Positions 33,889 through 46,135 of a stretch of DNA of 64,000 nt are shown in pieces. The notes under the pieces are model-generated. The model was not told the origin of the DNA. It made no database searches and was given only the letters and a program-made list of their open reading frames with translations. A program made the position numbers and the translations under genes. Origin of the DNA: Chlorops oryzae (lineage: Eukaryota > Arthropoda > Insecta > Diptera > Chloropidae); the NCBI GenBank assembly GCA_020466095.1, contig CM035808.1:12318663-12382662 (forward strand), read 5' to 3'. The first letter of the stretch is position 1. Every line of letters begins with the position of its first letter.

Positions 33889-34979
33889 GTAAGTAATCTT
33901 CGCTAAACGCCTGCACAAGCCACCGAAATGTCTTTGGCCCCTAATGGATTACCGTGCTTACAAGGAATACACCAATGCACAGTCTACCCCCGCCACAGCA
34001 ACAGCATGGTGAGGGGAAAAAATGATAAATGCTTGCAATCACGCCTGACAATGAACGCGAGCGAGAGAGAGTGCGCGCGCACGCCGCAGGCTCCAATCGA
34101 AAAAGTAACGAAAAGCATCACGAGCTGCGAGACTCGAAGGCACCTACCGTAGCGCAGACAGTTTACTTTATCCTATTGTATAATAAATGAATGCAGTTGA
34201 CTCTGAGCGGCTGAGCGACACATTCAGGGTGCGGCCGTATGAATTTCGCTGAAAATGAACATCAGGAATGCTTTTGAAGTACCGAAGAATGTTCCATCAT
34301 ACTCGTGGGTATCAAATACTTTTTGACATTGTGATTTACTATAAATTCCACAATTTAGACGTGTTGCCTGCCGTCTGTCACTGTGCTAGATGGCCGTCCA
34401 ATTGGGCCAGCATTCATCAGAAGCATCTCATCAGTGCCTTCAATCAGTGAGCCGAGGTTTTATTTTCTCGTTTTGGCGTCCCTTCATTCGCGACCTTTGC
34501 GATTTCTAAACGCGTCTGATGGGGCTTCAATCATTCATTCATTTATTCATTCGTTAGACTATGCTCTGAGCTTGATGTCCCTTGCTCGATAAAGCATCCT
34601 TTTACCATTGAGCTTCGAATGTGGTAAAAACGATTCTGAAGCGTGTTAATAATGATTAAACATTTTTACTTCGAAGTGATTGATTACGGTGTCGATTAGT
34701 TTGGCTTTTCAGTCGCGAATTCCATTAAAGTTCTCTCTAAGAAGTGTGCGTCTGGAAAATCGTTATTGATGATTTTAAGCATGTGGATTGGTATTCTTTT
34801 TTGTTTTTAATATGAATTTTTTTGTCCGTTAAATTAATAAACCTGCATTGCATTAAACTGTTAAATCGAAATTTTTCGGATATCAGAATCACATTTTTCG
34901 ATTCGATTGGCAGTGGGGAACACACACAAGCACACAGATGTTGACTGAATAGATATTGATTTTTTAATTTGTTTGGTCA
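33889..34979. other. Non-coding DNA
   Basis: 34040-34150 is unusually GC-rich (GCGAGCGAGAGAGAGTGCGC) with GAGA motifs. Frames of 60-74 codons show no domain. Nothing else is supported. Confidence 0.4.
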
Positions 34980-36040
34980 AAATTTTTCGGAGTAATTTTT
35001 AAGCTACATATTTCTGATACTCATTTTACATTTTCGGAGTAATTTCGAAATTATTTATCTATACTTAATTTCCATATATCCTATTTATTTCGGAGTAATT
35101 TCGGATTAATTTTTCCCTGCCTGATATTTTGCATATTTTTCGGACTCTCAATTTCTGAACGTTATAATATATTTTACATATTTGGGACTCATTTCGGACT
35201 TATAATTTCTGAGCATAATATATTGTCGGTACATTATTCGGACCCACATTTTGGAGCTTCATATCTCCCAGGTGTTTCCGAACTAAGTATTTTGTGATCA
35301 AGGCTTCTAGACTCGTTTCTTATTATTTCGGAGTCGTTTCGGAATTATTTCAGAGTACATCATACATCTCTACATTTTTCGGACTCATAATTTCTACTTA
35401 TTTTTAGGCTCATAATTTTTAACGTGTTTCGGACTTCTTTCGGAGTAATATTTCTGAGTATAATATATCCTACATTTTTCGGACCCATATATTTGAACCT
35501 CATATATATATTCCATGTATTTCGGAATTATTTCGGACTAAACTTTTGAGCCTCGTATCTTAATATTTCGGTGTAAATTCTGTCTTATGTCAGAGAAATA
35601 CATCCGAGTCTCATAGTTTCTACTTATTTCGAACTCATTTCTCCGAGACTCATATTTTCTATATATTTCGGACTCATTTCTCTGAGATTCATATTTCTAT
35701 ATATTTCGGACTTATTTCGGAGTAATACATATATACATATATACATATTTCTTCGTCATGCTTCGGACTTCTTTCGGAGTAACATTTTGAGGGCCGCCAT
35801 GTATATCTTCTTAATGTTTCGGACTCATATTTCTGAGTACATTTTCTATATTTTTCGGACTCATATTTTTTACGCTTGTTTTTTCTATATACATATTTCG
35901 GACTCATTTCGGACTCATTTCGGACTCATTTTCGGACTTTTCGACTCATTTCTATCATACAGACTCATTTCGGACTCATTTCGGACCCATTTCGGACTCA
36001 TTTCGGACTTATATTCCCGACTTCGTTCTCATTTTGGTCT
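34980..36040 (+). repeat. TTTCGGACTCATTT minisatellite array
   Basis: About 1 kb of imperfect units based on ATTTCGGACTCATTTCGGAG, diverged on the left and most regular at 35898-36010, where CATTTCGGACT recurs about every 11-12 bases. Frames across it translate as Phe-Gly-Leu-Ile/Asp-Ser-Phe-Arg-Thr-His repeats and are not genes. The same unit appears at 13183-13425 and 20998-21057, so the array seeds other sites or shares a mobile source. Confidence 0.85.
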
Positions 36041-37382
36041 GATAAATGCGAGAACTCTGAATGTGTTTGCTAAGTAAAATCTATTTAAGACAGATTTTGG
36101 AGGCTTACCTTACCTTACCTCTTGAGTCAAGTTGAAATCATTTACATGGGTTTCTTATTTTCGTCTCGAATTGTAGAAATCCCAATCACGACCACCTCGA
36201 ACTGAAATCGATTTTTAATCATTTATACTCGTATGTCCACAGATAAAATCAGTTACACGCCGCTACTGTTTCAATAATTTAATTCGATATATATTTCGAT
36301 CGGGATAGATTGAAATACATAAAACAAAAATAGATCCATAGAGTAAACTTATCCCCATAACCGTGAGTTGCCGTATCATGTTCCATTCTTTGTTTTTTTT
36401 TTTTGTGCTTCTTGGCTCGCTATCACTATTTCGATTTCACTTCACTTCCATTCGATTCATTAATAATTTCTTCTCGCACTGTGTGCGATCATTAATTTTT
36501 CATCAGCCTCACTATGTGTGTGGGGGTTAAGACTCTCCGAGGGTATCTCTTCATTGCACTCTTAAGGCTACTCATGATCGAATCATGCTCGAACATTAAT
36601 AATTGATACGTTCCAGTAAAACTGCAGCATGTTAAATATAAATTGATTGAAAATCGAAAGGCAGTAGCAATTGGTCTTAAGTGTTCGACACACTAAGCGG
36701 CAGCTTGAAAGAAATTATTCTTTTAATTTTCCAAAAAAAGAGAAAAAAGGAAAATAGAAGAGAAAAAAAAAATAAATCAAACAAAATTTTAGGTCAAATT
36801 GAAATTGAAAAAAGCGTTTGAAAGATTTTCCCCATATTGAATGTGATTCAATGAAAGTCCCTCTTTTTTTCTGTTTTTATTCGATTTTTATTTTCAATTT
36901 CAACGTCCGCCATTTTTATGTTCAATCATGCCTGACAACGAAGAAAGCACTGCAAATTTCGAAATTTGAACATCTCGGCTATACGACTCAATTCGCCCGA
37001 CCACCAGCACTTAGCCAAATCCGCTCTTCTCTTTCATTAGATAACGAAATTCGCTTGCATTCGAGCATGACGTTGCGTCTTTTTCCCTCGTTTTTCCCTT
37101 TTTTCATTTTATTTCATTTTTTTTTTTTTTTTTGTATGCCACTCAAACATTTTAAAATTGAACAGCGAACCAACCAATTTCAATCGTGAAATAGATTGAG
37201 CGTTTTTTTTCTTATAAAATATTTTTTTTTTCGCAATTTTTCTGCACTATTTCAATGCAAGAGGCTTGTGGACTTGTTTTTCGCCATGGAATTCCATTAA
37301 AATTCTATGCGAGTCTTACCAAAATAATTTATCCGAACATTTGCGAATAAAATGCCTTAAAAAGCGTTCACGTATAGATGAT
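36041..37382. other. Non-coding DNA
   Basis: AT-rich with poly-A near 36765 and poly-T near 37117. The 123-codon frame at 36818-37189 reads through poly-T and shows no domain. Confidence 0.45.
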
Positions 37383-37383
37383 A

Positions 37384-37398
37384 CCCAGCGGGAATTTC
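37384..37398 (+). mobile_element. Orphan CCCAGCGGGAA terminus
   Basis: CCCAGCGGGAATTTC repeats the terminal sequence of the 464-bp element at 13921. No opposite end was found downstream, so the element is truncated or has a long worn body. Confidence 0.35.
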
Positions 37399-37494
37399 GT
37401 CTGCTCTCCGGTTGGTCATAAAAACACCACTGCTAGTTCGATGGAAGGAACAAATGTACCCTAAGATTCTTCTCAGAAAGGACGAATTGAAATT

Positions 37495-37590
37495 TCCAGT
37501 ATTCTTAAATCCCATTTAACTTTATCCCCAGCTCTGAAAATACTCATTTTATCTGGGGATAACTTTAAAAGGGATTTTAGAAGACTGGGA
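37495..37590. mobile_element. Fold-back element with ~37-bp arms
   Basis: The left arm at 37495-37531 (TCCAGTATTCTTAAATCCC onward to ATCCCCAG) pairs with 37553-37590 (CTGGGGAT onward to AGACTGGGA), leaving a loop of about 21 bases. Roughly 31 of 37 positions pair. It is either a small fold-back MITE or an RNA hairpin precursor. Arm length and mismatches fit a decayed MITE better. Confidence 0.55.
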
Positions 37591-38577
37591 ATGACCCAAT
37601 TAGTAATAATTATATAGGAACTTCGTGACTTTGCTACCCAACGAGTCTAACCGACTTTTTTCACATTTACCACTTTCTACGAACCCACAATGAACTACTC
37701 CAAGACTTTAGTTTTTTCCCGAATTAGGTAACCGTTAAATACTTAAAGTAAAAACCTCCATAAAAGTAGACTTTCGTTTCTACCCGCAGCCTAATCCAAT
37801 CCCACAACTGTTATATTGAAGATGCCATTTTGACCAATCACCCTCGGAGTAGTCCAGTTCCATTCCCTTTTAGTAAATTGTCATCCTTATTTCTGCAGGG
37901 TTCCTACTTTCACATCCATAGATACCTTTCATTCGAACTTATCTTTTCCAATCAATGAAAAAAGGGCACTGAACGAACATCGAACATCTTTATTGATCTC
38001 GTCGGTTAAGTGCATGTCAACACAGCAATTTACGAGCAAATCAGTTGGGATTCAGTGCGTTGAATGCTGGATTTTTCCGCCATTAGTTTTTATGTACCTT
38101 TTTTCGATACGTACTCGAATAATTTTGTGAAAATGATTGTAGGTCATATGTTTGTATGCATGTACTCACAAAATGATGTGCATAAAAAATAGGGACTCTA
38201 TTAGTTTCCAGTAAATTGTGCTTAATTTCTTTAACTTTAGCTCAGAAGACGAATTTCTCATAAAATTCTTATGGCTTCCATGATGTCAAGTAGAAAATTT
38301 AAAAAATATTGTGGTCACTTCTTTTGCTGCCCACCAAAACCACACAATTTAATACCACAAACTAGGCACATACGGAATACGAACTTCAAAAGGCAGATAC
38401 TTTTGGGTTTCACATTAAAAAAATTCGGATTTTTTTCACCCTCCTTATTTCCTTTCAAGTGCTGCCAATCATTATGAAACGTTAATAAAAAAATATATTA
38501 GAGGTTGAGTAGGTCTCTTCAATTATTTAAAGACATCCCTGTACATAACAGAGTTGCTTTGTGTTTTGTTGCATTTT
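37591..38577. other. Non-coding DNA
   Basis: No gene or repeat partner is supported. Confidence 0.4.
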
Positions 38578-39130
38578 TGAACAAAGTAAATTTAAGAAAG
38601 TAAGATCTGATTCTTTAGAAGAAAGCAAGTCTGACGCATAGTATCCGATGACAGCTCGAACCACACTTAATAAGAGATATACCACTGCACTGTGAACTTG
38701 AGTCCGTGGGACACAACTGTTTTTAGCCTACTTCGGTCAGAGAAATGCAGTCCTGGGAGTACGGTTACTTGAAATTACTTGAGTATTGCTTCAACTAGAG
38801 AAATTAAGTCAAAGGAGTTCTACGTTTTTTTCATGTGTTTGGTATAGAAAATTTACTTTCTTCTTTAAAGGACTCAACGCTGTTAAAGTAAATTGAAAGG
38901 AAGTAACGAGCTCATTATTTTGAAGAAAGGCAATCAGAGTTGAAATTTCGATGACAGGTCGGCAGAAATATAGAAAATGTATGACTTAAATGCAACCCCG
39001 TGAGTCCGATTACTTGTAATTAGCGTGTGCGGTCAAGTAGCGCAATTAAGCCAATGTACTTCTTTGTTTTTTTTTTACATGTGTTTGGTATAGGAAATTT
39101 CTTTGCTGCTTTAGAGCTCAAAGCCCTTCA
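38578..39130 (+). repeat. Two-copy tandem duplication, ~245-305 bp units
   Basis: Unit 1 (about 38578-38880) and unit 2 (about 38883-39130) share in order AAAGTAAATT, AGAAGAAAG, CGATGACAG-TCG, a GGTTACTTG/GATTACTTG block, AATTAAG, and ATGTGTTTGGTATAG-AAATTT. The units have diverged by many substitutions and indels, so the duplication is old. Confidence 0.7.
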
Positions 39131-42009
39131 CCCAGAATTGTGATCTTTAATTGTGATGATAGTCTTGAAAAAAAAAATTGAATCGCTTTTCTTTCAACTG
39201 AAGTAAAATGTAAGAACGGCAATCTCTTATTAAACACCCCAAGAGGTCGTGCTCAATTGGTGTAAAATAATGTTTAAGAAATGTACTTTCCAAAGCACCC
39301 CATGTACTTATGTATGTATTTGCATTAAGTCCACCTAACTTCATTCTCTGGTGACGCGTACTAAATTAAGGTAACTAAACACCACAAACTGCGCCAATTT
39401 GAGCGGCCAATTTTTCTGGCATCGACCACAAGTTGACGTTGTTACTTACATGGATTTCAGTGTGTGCGTTTGCGTGTGTGTGTAATTGTGTAAGTCAAAA
39501 CACTTAAGAGGATCTTGGTAACTGTTATTTTTATTGTTAACAAAATTTTGTTGAAAAACGAGGCCTAAGTTGCGGGTGAAATTATAAGGCTTCGGTCGGT
39601 ATTAAGGAAAAGTGAGTGTGGCCATTTTTTTTATATTTATTTTTTTATTTTTTTTGAGCAGTTTGTTGGTTCTTTCTATGAAATGGGATAGTGAAAAGCA
39701 ATGCTTCTTAAATCTTCTTAAGCATACAAATATTCGAGTAACGTTTTGATGAGTCTTTCTCTGCTCCACTTTTGCATTACTTTTTCTTTTAATTGCCTTG
39801 GCTCATAATCTTGAAAGCAACTTTTCTGCCTGAGAACTCGGCCGTTCATGTTTCTTTTATGTGACTCCGAAAGTCTCAAGGTCTTCGCTGTGTGAATGAC
39901 TCTAATGGGTTAATCAAAAGCAGTACTTACAGAGCTGAGCTTCATATTCATAATTAAATGCATTTACTTGCACGTTTAATCATTTCAACAGAGAAAGAAG
40001 AAGAAAAAAATTCTATTCTCAAACCGCGAAATCGGTGAAAAGAAAGCTAATTGTTTAGGAAAAATATTCACACCGAATGTAGGCAATTTCTAGGCGCTTC
40101 GAATTGGGTTAGTCGTCTCAATGGCACCGCCTGTCAGCATGCAATGCAAATTAAATTTTTTCTAAATGCTTTTACAAAGTTTATTTTTCATAATTTCACA
40201 ATTTATTGAGCGATTTCAATTCACATCGAACAAAAAAAAAAAAAAATAATAAATAAAATAAAATAAAATAATGTTCATTTATTCGAAATTTCCATAAATT
40301 AGTTTCAAATTACGGACTTTGTTTTTGCTTATCGAGCATAATTCCGGTGCGGAAATCATTTGCAAAAACTTAGAATTTAAAATTTTACATAGTATATCTT
40401 TATTTTTTATGGCATAACCATAAACAGAAGCATAAATTTTGAGTTATTTTTTTGAACAACCAATTGTCGCATTAAAATGTACCTACTCAAAAGGTTGGGT
40501 AGTGCCGCGGCTAGATTGGGCTGTACTGTGATCTCACATTTCCACGTTGCGTGCTTTTTAAAGTCCAAACGATAAATACAATGCACAGTCAATTTTGTAT
40601 TGTTTTTTTTTTTCTCGAAAATTTTTCAAAATGTGTCAAAATTTACATTTAATTGCGCTCAAATTATCGCAAAAACCCATTAAAACACCCAAACGGAAAG
40701 AGTTAAATACACTGAGAAACATTATTGGTCTAGCTTGCTTCTTTGAGTTTTTTGAGCTATTATATTTAGAAATTTTGTGGTTTAAGTTTATTTTTTGGCG
40801 CTTGGTTTACTTCCTGCTGGATATGCTCATATTGAGAAATTTAACGCCCTCAGATTTTTCCACAATATTTTGAAGAAATTTTCCTTTAACTTACTAACTT
40901 TTGCAAAACTCTGAACAGATGCTTGCCTTCTAATGGCTCATATGCATAAAAATTGGATGGATATCTGACTTGAGTCATTCGTGGTTAAGCTGAAATAACT
41001 GATTTGAAACTCATAGGGCAATTCTTTTTCTTGCATATCACACTAAGTAATTGCTGAAAATCTCGAGAAAGACCTCTGATCTAATCCTTATGCATACGAG
41101 TCTATATCTTAGTCACATCTCAGGATACCACAATAATGTTACGCAAAGGAATGCTAATAGGGTGAGGATTCAGTTGTATGATTTTGAGGTGTTTAGCTTA
41201 TACTTAGAGCGAATAATGGGAGCATTGGAACCTCTCTACTGGAACATTTTCTCTCAGTTTAAGTACCTTTTTAAATGACAATTGTGACTGCTCTAATATC
41301 AAGAATTAATTTTATGATAACCTTTAATATAAGAGAAAAAATTCAATATTCTAATTCGGAAGAGAAAGTAGTTCTAATATATCATTGAGGCATGACTCCA
41401 TCAAGGCTTTAACCCAACAAAAAAATTTTCCCATATTATTTCTGTCTTGTAAGCCTTTAAAGCTTTATAATTGGATTCCTAGAGAAAGTCCTTGATTATC
41501 ACTTTGCCTCGGAATTTGAATATGTAAAAAAATAAAAAAAAAATTTCAAAAAAAAAAATATTTAAAAAAATCAAAAATTCAAGTAAAAATTTACATGCAA
41601 AACCATTGCAAATACCTTTTCTAGCCTAAAAAATGTTAAAAATACTTAACAAAAAATGCCTTTTCTTTCAGCTGGAATATTATAATTTATTCATTAGTTC
41701 AAACAGATTATTATAGCAAAAATTCGCAAATGTGAGATGTCAATTTAAACTTAGAGAATTTCTCAAATACTCAATTCAAAATCAGAAAACAAATTCATTG
41801 CAAATTCGCAATGTGTAAATTGTCAAATTTAACAATTCGATTTAGTTGCAACTATTAAAATTGAAAATTCAAATTGAATCAAAAAATAAAATTTTTTAGG
41901 TCTAATTAGCTGAAATATAATTATTCAAAAATAATTCAGCGAGTGTCATTAAATAGAGGTTCTGCAATATAATTCAAAAAACAATTCTTTCATTAGTAGC
42001 AAATAACAA
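39131..42009. other. Non-coding DNA
   Basis: AT-rich. A frame at 40595-40873 (92 codons) opens in poly-T and shows no domain. 41500-42000 is extremely AT-rich with many AATTC/AAATT motifs. No gene is seen. Confidence 0.45.
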
Positions 42010-42335
42010 TTGAATTTAAAAAGCTTCGAAGCAAACATTTTCTCAGAAAGTAAAAAGTCATTTTTGATAACTGAACTCTCAACCCAAACAGACTAAACCA
42101 AAGTATGCCAATTGTCGAATTTGATTCTTTCCGATGCCAATTCTAGAAACATTTTCAGTTGATAAAATATCGAACTAAATGTGACAAATCAGATTTCCAA
42201 ACAATGACATTCAGGTACAGAGAACAGGAAATAGGAAAAACTTTAACCGAAAGTTATTCCATTTCAGGACATTCTTCAGCATTGTCAATTATTTTTCACT
42301 TGAATGCTAGATACAAATTAAAGCAAAATCTAATG
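42010..42335 (+). repeat. Local duplication, left copy
   Basis: It shares with 42707-43040, in order, AGCAAACATTT, AACTGAACTCTCAACCC, CTAGAAACATTTTC, TTTCCAAACAATG, GAAAAACTTTAACC and TTATTCCATTTCA. The copies start about 697 bp apart. Confidence 0.75.
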
Positions 42336-42339
42336 TGAC

Positions 42340-42512
42340 CACATAGATCAATTCAGCAGACATGATCAGTACATCAGACATACAGACATGGCTAGATCAT
42401 TCCTCTTATCACCCTGATCAAGAATATATATATATTTAATCTAGCGACTCCTTTGGTATTTACATACACCGTGCCAAACTTAATATACCCTTTCCTCGGA
42501 AAAGGTATAAAT
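42340..42512 (+). mobile_element. DINE-1-like fragment, different subfamily from 29075
   Basis: CAGACATGGCTAGATCA is followed by CCCTGATCAAGAATATATAT, then ATATACCC and a closing GGTATAAAT. The order matches the 3' half of the well-known Drosophila-type interspersed element (ATGGCTAGATC, TGATC-AAGAATATATA, terminal hairpin with GGTATA). It lies between the two copies of the local duplication. The 5' part is missing or worn. Confidence 0.6.
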
Positions 42513-42706
42513 ATTCAAAAAAAATGCAAAAAAAAAAATCAAATATTCAAAAAATTCACAGTCAAAAATTCCAAATTAATTCGATTTAGTATGCCTATTA
42601 AAATGTTGAATTGTCAAATTAACAAAAAAAAGCCTACTTCAGTGAATAAAATATTCAAAAAGCACAGCTAAATTCAAATAATTCAAAAAAATTCTCTGTA
42701 CGAAAA

Positions 42707-43040
42707 AATTGATATTTAAAAAACTTCGAAGCAAACATTTCTCTCAGTGTAGTCATTGCTAACTGAACTCTCAACCCTAAACAACTCAACCAAAGCCCAA
42801 CTCTGCTCGAATTGATTCCTTTCCGGCCAATCTAGAAACATTTTCGTGACAAAATATGCTAAATAGTGACAATATCAATTTCCAAACAATGCATTAGGTA
42901 CACGCAGGAATATCAATGGGGAAATGAGGAAAAACTTTTAACCCGAAAACGTTATTCCATTTCACGGACACTTCTTCGTAGCGCTTGCGGTTCGTAATTA
43001 TTTTCCTCTCACTCTGAATGCGATACAAAATAAAAGCATC
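42707..43040 (+). repeat. Local duplication, right copy
   Basis: Second copy of the block at 42010-42335, with many small indels. Between the copies lie the DINE-1-like fragment and AT-rich DNA. Confidence 0.75.
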
Positions 43041-45564
43041 GTTGAGCATCGTTCAGGCTTACTAATTTTGTTGGCATTGTTTTTTCCTCTTTACCTTCAT
43101 CTGCCTCTAATTAGTTTTCGCTGTTGACATTTTTCCGCATACCTACATACGTAGATATCTATCCTATCGTCGATTCCGCGCCGCAGCGAACCTATTATTA
43201 TGATCATAGTTTGGGCGCTATTGTTATGCATATTTCTTCCATTATTTTGTGGCCCTAATCTCATATGCCCATTGAAAGTTTGAGCTGCTCTGGTTATATG
43301 CATGACCGTAAGCATGTACATACACGCGATAGGTAGGCAGGCAGGCAGGTTACAGTTAGTAATTAACACTATAGAGCAATAATCCGGCAAAAGGAAATGA
43401 ATTAATTTTTGTTCCTATGTATACTCTTAAAATATACGCTTTTTTCCGATAATATACACATATGTACATACATATACGATTTGCTAATAAAATTATATTC
43501 GCTCTGCTTGGCTTCCGCACTTTCTCGGCCAACGAAAAAAAAGGGCCCAATTTTTTTTCGGTCTTGCCTCCTCGTCTGATGACGTCTCTTTTGGAGCGGA
43601 GAAAAGCCCAATTGGATTTTTTTCCTTTTCCTATTTCTCCTTTTCTTTATATTTAAATACATGAAAAGATATCATGCAATATTTATTTTGGGCTCTCTTG
43701 TGTATGCGGGCGGAAATCCAAAATAATCGTATTAACCGTCAATCGGAAATGGTGAAAAAGGGTTAATCACATTTTGATGGCTTTATAAAATCGGTGCGTG
43801 AATGAACGATTTAAATTGAACGATACGAAGAATTTTTTTTGTGTTTATACGTAGGTATTATCTTGGTGTAGTTTTTCTCACCAAAAATTAAAATCCAATT
43901 TGGACGGTTTATGGTTTTTATGAGTTAATAAGTAAGTTCAATTTGGAAATGACCACTCTCCTTCCACACTTAAAATTACAAAAATCATCTCAAATCTATG
44001 GGCAATTTGTCCAGAATTGCGATTTCGAAGCTTTGCATTTTCAGAGCACAGCATTGAAATACCAGTCAAGAAATGAGAGAGTTTGGAACCTGTATAGGTA
44101 CATTTAGAGGATCTACCCACAATCGAAAAGAATTTCTTCAATTAGAACCGCTAATTCGTTAAAATTAATGAAATTAATTCACACAGAGGTCTTTCATAGG
44201 CAATTTTAGCTAAAAAAAAAAAAAAAAAAAAACAAATGTGATCTCCTTTTGTAAACTCTTAATCCTCCTAAGGACTTGCTAATAGCCTTATTGACCTTAA
44301 TTAGGGTCATTTGAATGCATTTGTCTGCGGCCCAACAAGCCAATTCGTGCGCTGACAATAGCACCTGCCATCGAAAATGGTCGAAAATAACAGCTTTCGA
44401 AGGCAGATATATTGTATTCAGTATTTCGGAGTTAATTGCTATACTTATCTGCAAAGAAGACACTCGGACGAGCGAGCAATGCGTGCACGATCATCAACTC
44501 AAATAAATGAGATCAAGTTGGATTGCATATGCTCCCAAAAAAAAAAAAACTTATATGAAGCAAGGAAAAAAATCGACACATTTCAAACCCGACTCAAACA
44601 TGACCATCAATCAAAAATTATTTCAACACTTTTTTCAAAAAAAAAAAAAAATTAACGAGAGAAAAAATTAAATAACACCGACTGACGCTTTACTAATCCA
44701 CTTAAATTCGAATCCTCCAGATTCTGGCGGCATTGATCAAATAATGTCGCCAACAAGCCCCGGAAATTGTATACAATATTTTTTTTTTCTCATTCAAAAC
44801 CGATTTTGGAACATTTTTCCATCGTTGCTCTGTGCTAATTGAATTGAAATGTTATTCGAAGTTATATATAAGCGCGTGTTGATCCGATCCGATTAATCAT
44901 CTAAATATGAGCATTATCTTCGGAGTCGTGTTCACTTTTAATGCAATTTTATCAAAATATTTAAATTCATTAGTATTTTATGTTCGAATTAAAAATTGAT
45001 TTCTTTGTAAACCGATTCCCGAGGAGATTCTGCGGGACATTATCTTTTATTTATTTTTTGGTTTCTTTTTTTTTTTTTTCTTAAGCGGTCTTCAAAGACC
45101 GATCGCCGAAATCGTATCCGATTTCAATTCGGAACGGAACAAATGCGTATGCTTCTGAAGAATGACGAAGTCTTTAATTGGATTAAAAATTAAAAGGGTG
45201 TGTGAGGGATTTTGAAGTGCCAAAAGAGGTTACATCATAAGGGGAAATAAATAAGATAAAAAAAAAATTTAATAAAAAATCAAAATAATATAAATAAAGC
45301 CTTTTCAAAGGTAATTGGAAATGTCCGAAAGACTCCGAAAAATTATTTGTGATCATTTTTGAAAAGTTATTGCCCGAAAATGTTTCGATTTTGACAAGTT
45401 AATTAGAGATTTTGTCTTTCGGATTTTTTTTAGGAGAAAAACAATGAGGAAGTGGCTTAGATATGGCCATGGGGGCACTTACCAGTACCAGTGTTAAATG
45501 GCTTAAGATTTTTTTTGGAGTGATACTTTTTTAATCAGATCTCTCGTCATTCCCTATTCTTTTT
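43041..45564. other. Non-coding DNA
   Basis: It includes a short GGCAGGCAGGCAGG run (43333-43349) and poly-A near 44213-44232 and 44639-44651. Frames up to 97 codons (43097-43390, -) show no domain. Confidence 0.45.
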
Positions 45565-46135
45565 CTTGTTAACCCTTTGTCACCTCGTTTTTAACTCACT
45601 CATGCTCCTCCTGATGTGGGTGTATGTGATCTCAGCACCCTTCTGAGGGTATTCCGATCCTGACCCAGCAGTAAAAATGCTGCTTACAGAAACGATGGAC
45701 CGCAACACACTTTGTAGGCGGTAATGCACACGATCTCATATACAATCCTACTATACTTTTGTTCGAGCGAGGCCGTTTTGTAGAGTAAACGCTTACCACC
45801 ACAACACAAAGTGATCGGGGTTGTGTGGTGTTCATCTGGTACGCTGCCTACAATCTCGTATACTTTGTAAGCTATTAGTAAGCAGGTCGTCTACAATCTC
45901 GTATATTTTGAGATCGGTAGCCACTGTTGGCCACTGTGGAATCATGGCATCGCTGAGGTCCATCCTTGTTTTTTCATCTGACCGATCCACGTATTTTTCG
46001 TTTTGCCTGCCCTTTAGACCTTTGTTGGAACAGTGGTGGACATTGCCTTTTTTTGCGGTCGCCTTTGAGCATGGCTATATCATCGCATCTGACGAACTTA
46101 GAGCGATATATACTCTTGTGTATGGCTGAGTAAAA
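45565..46135. repeat. Dispersed repeat R2, copy 2
   Basis: It matches 20395-20900 in order and orientation (motifs listed there). A short duplication inside, of CTACAATCTCGTATA-TTTGTA-type sequence, is seen at 45848-45868 and 45890-45910. An open frame at 45632-45835 (-) covers the part best conserved between copies. Similar frames in copy 1 are broken. Its origin as a decayed element is likely, but the family was not recognised. Confidence 0.7.

Noticed and set aside
35787..36077. Phe-Gly-Leu-Ile repeat protein frames
   Set aside because: Translation of the TTTCGGACTCATTT minisatellite.
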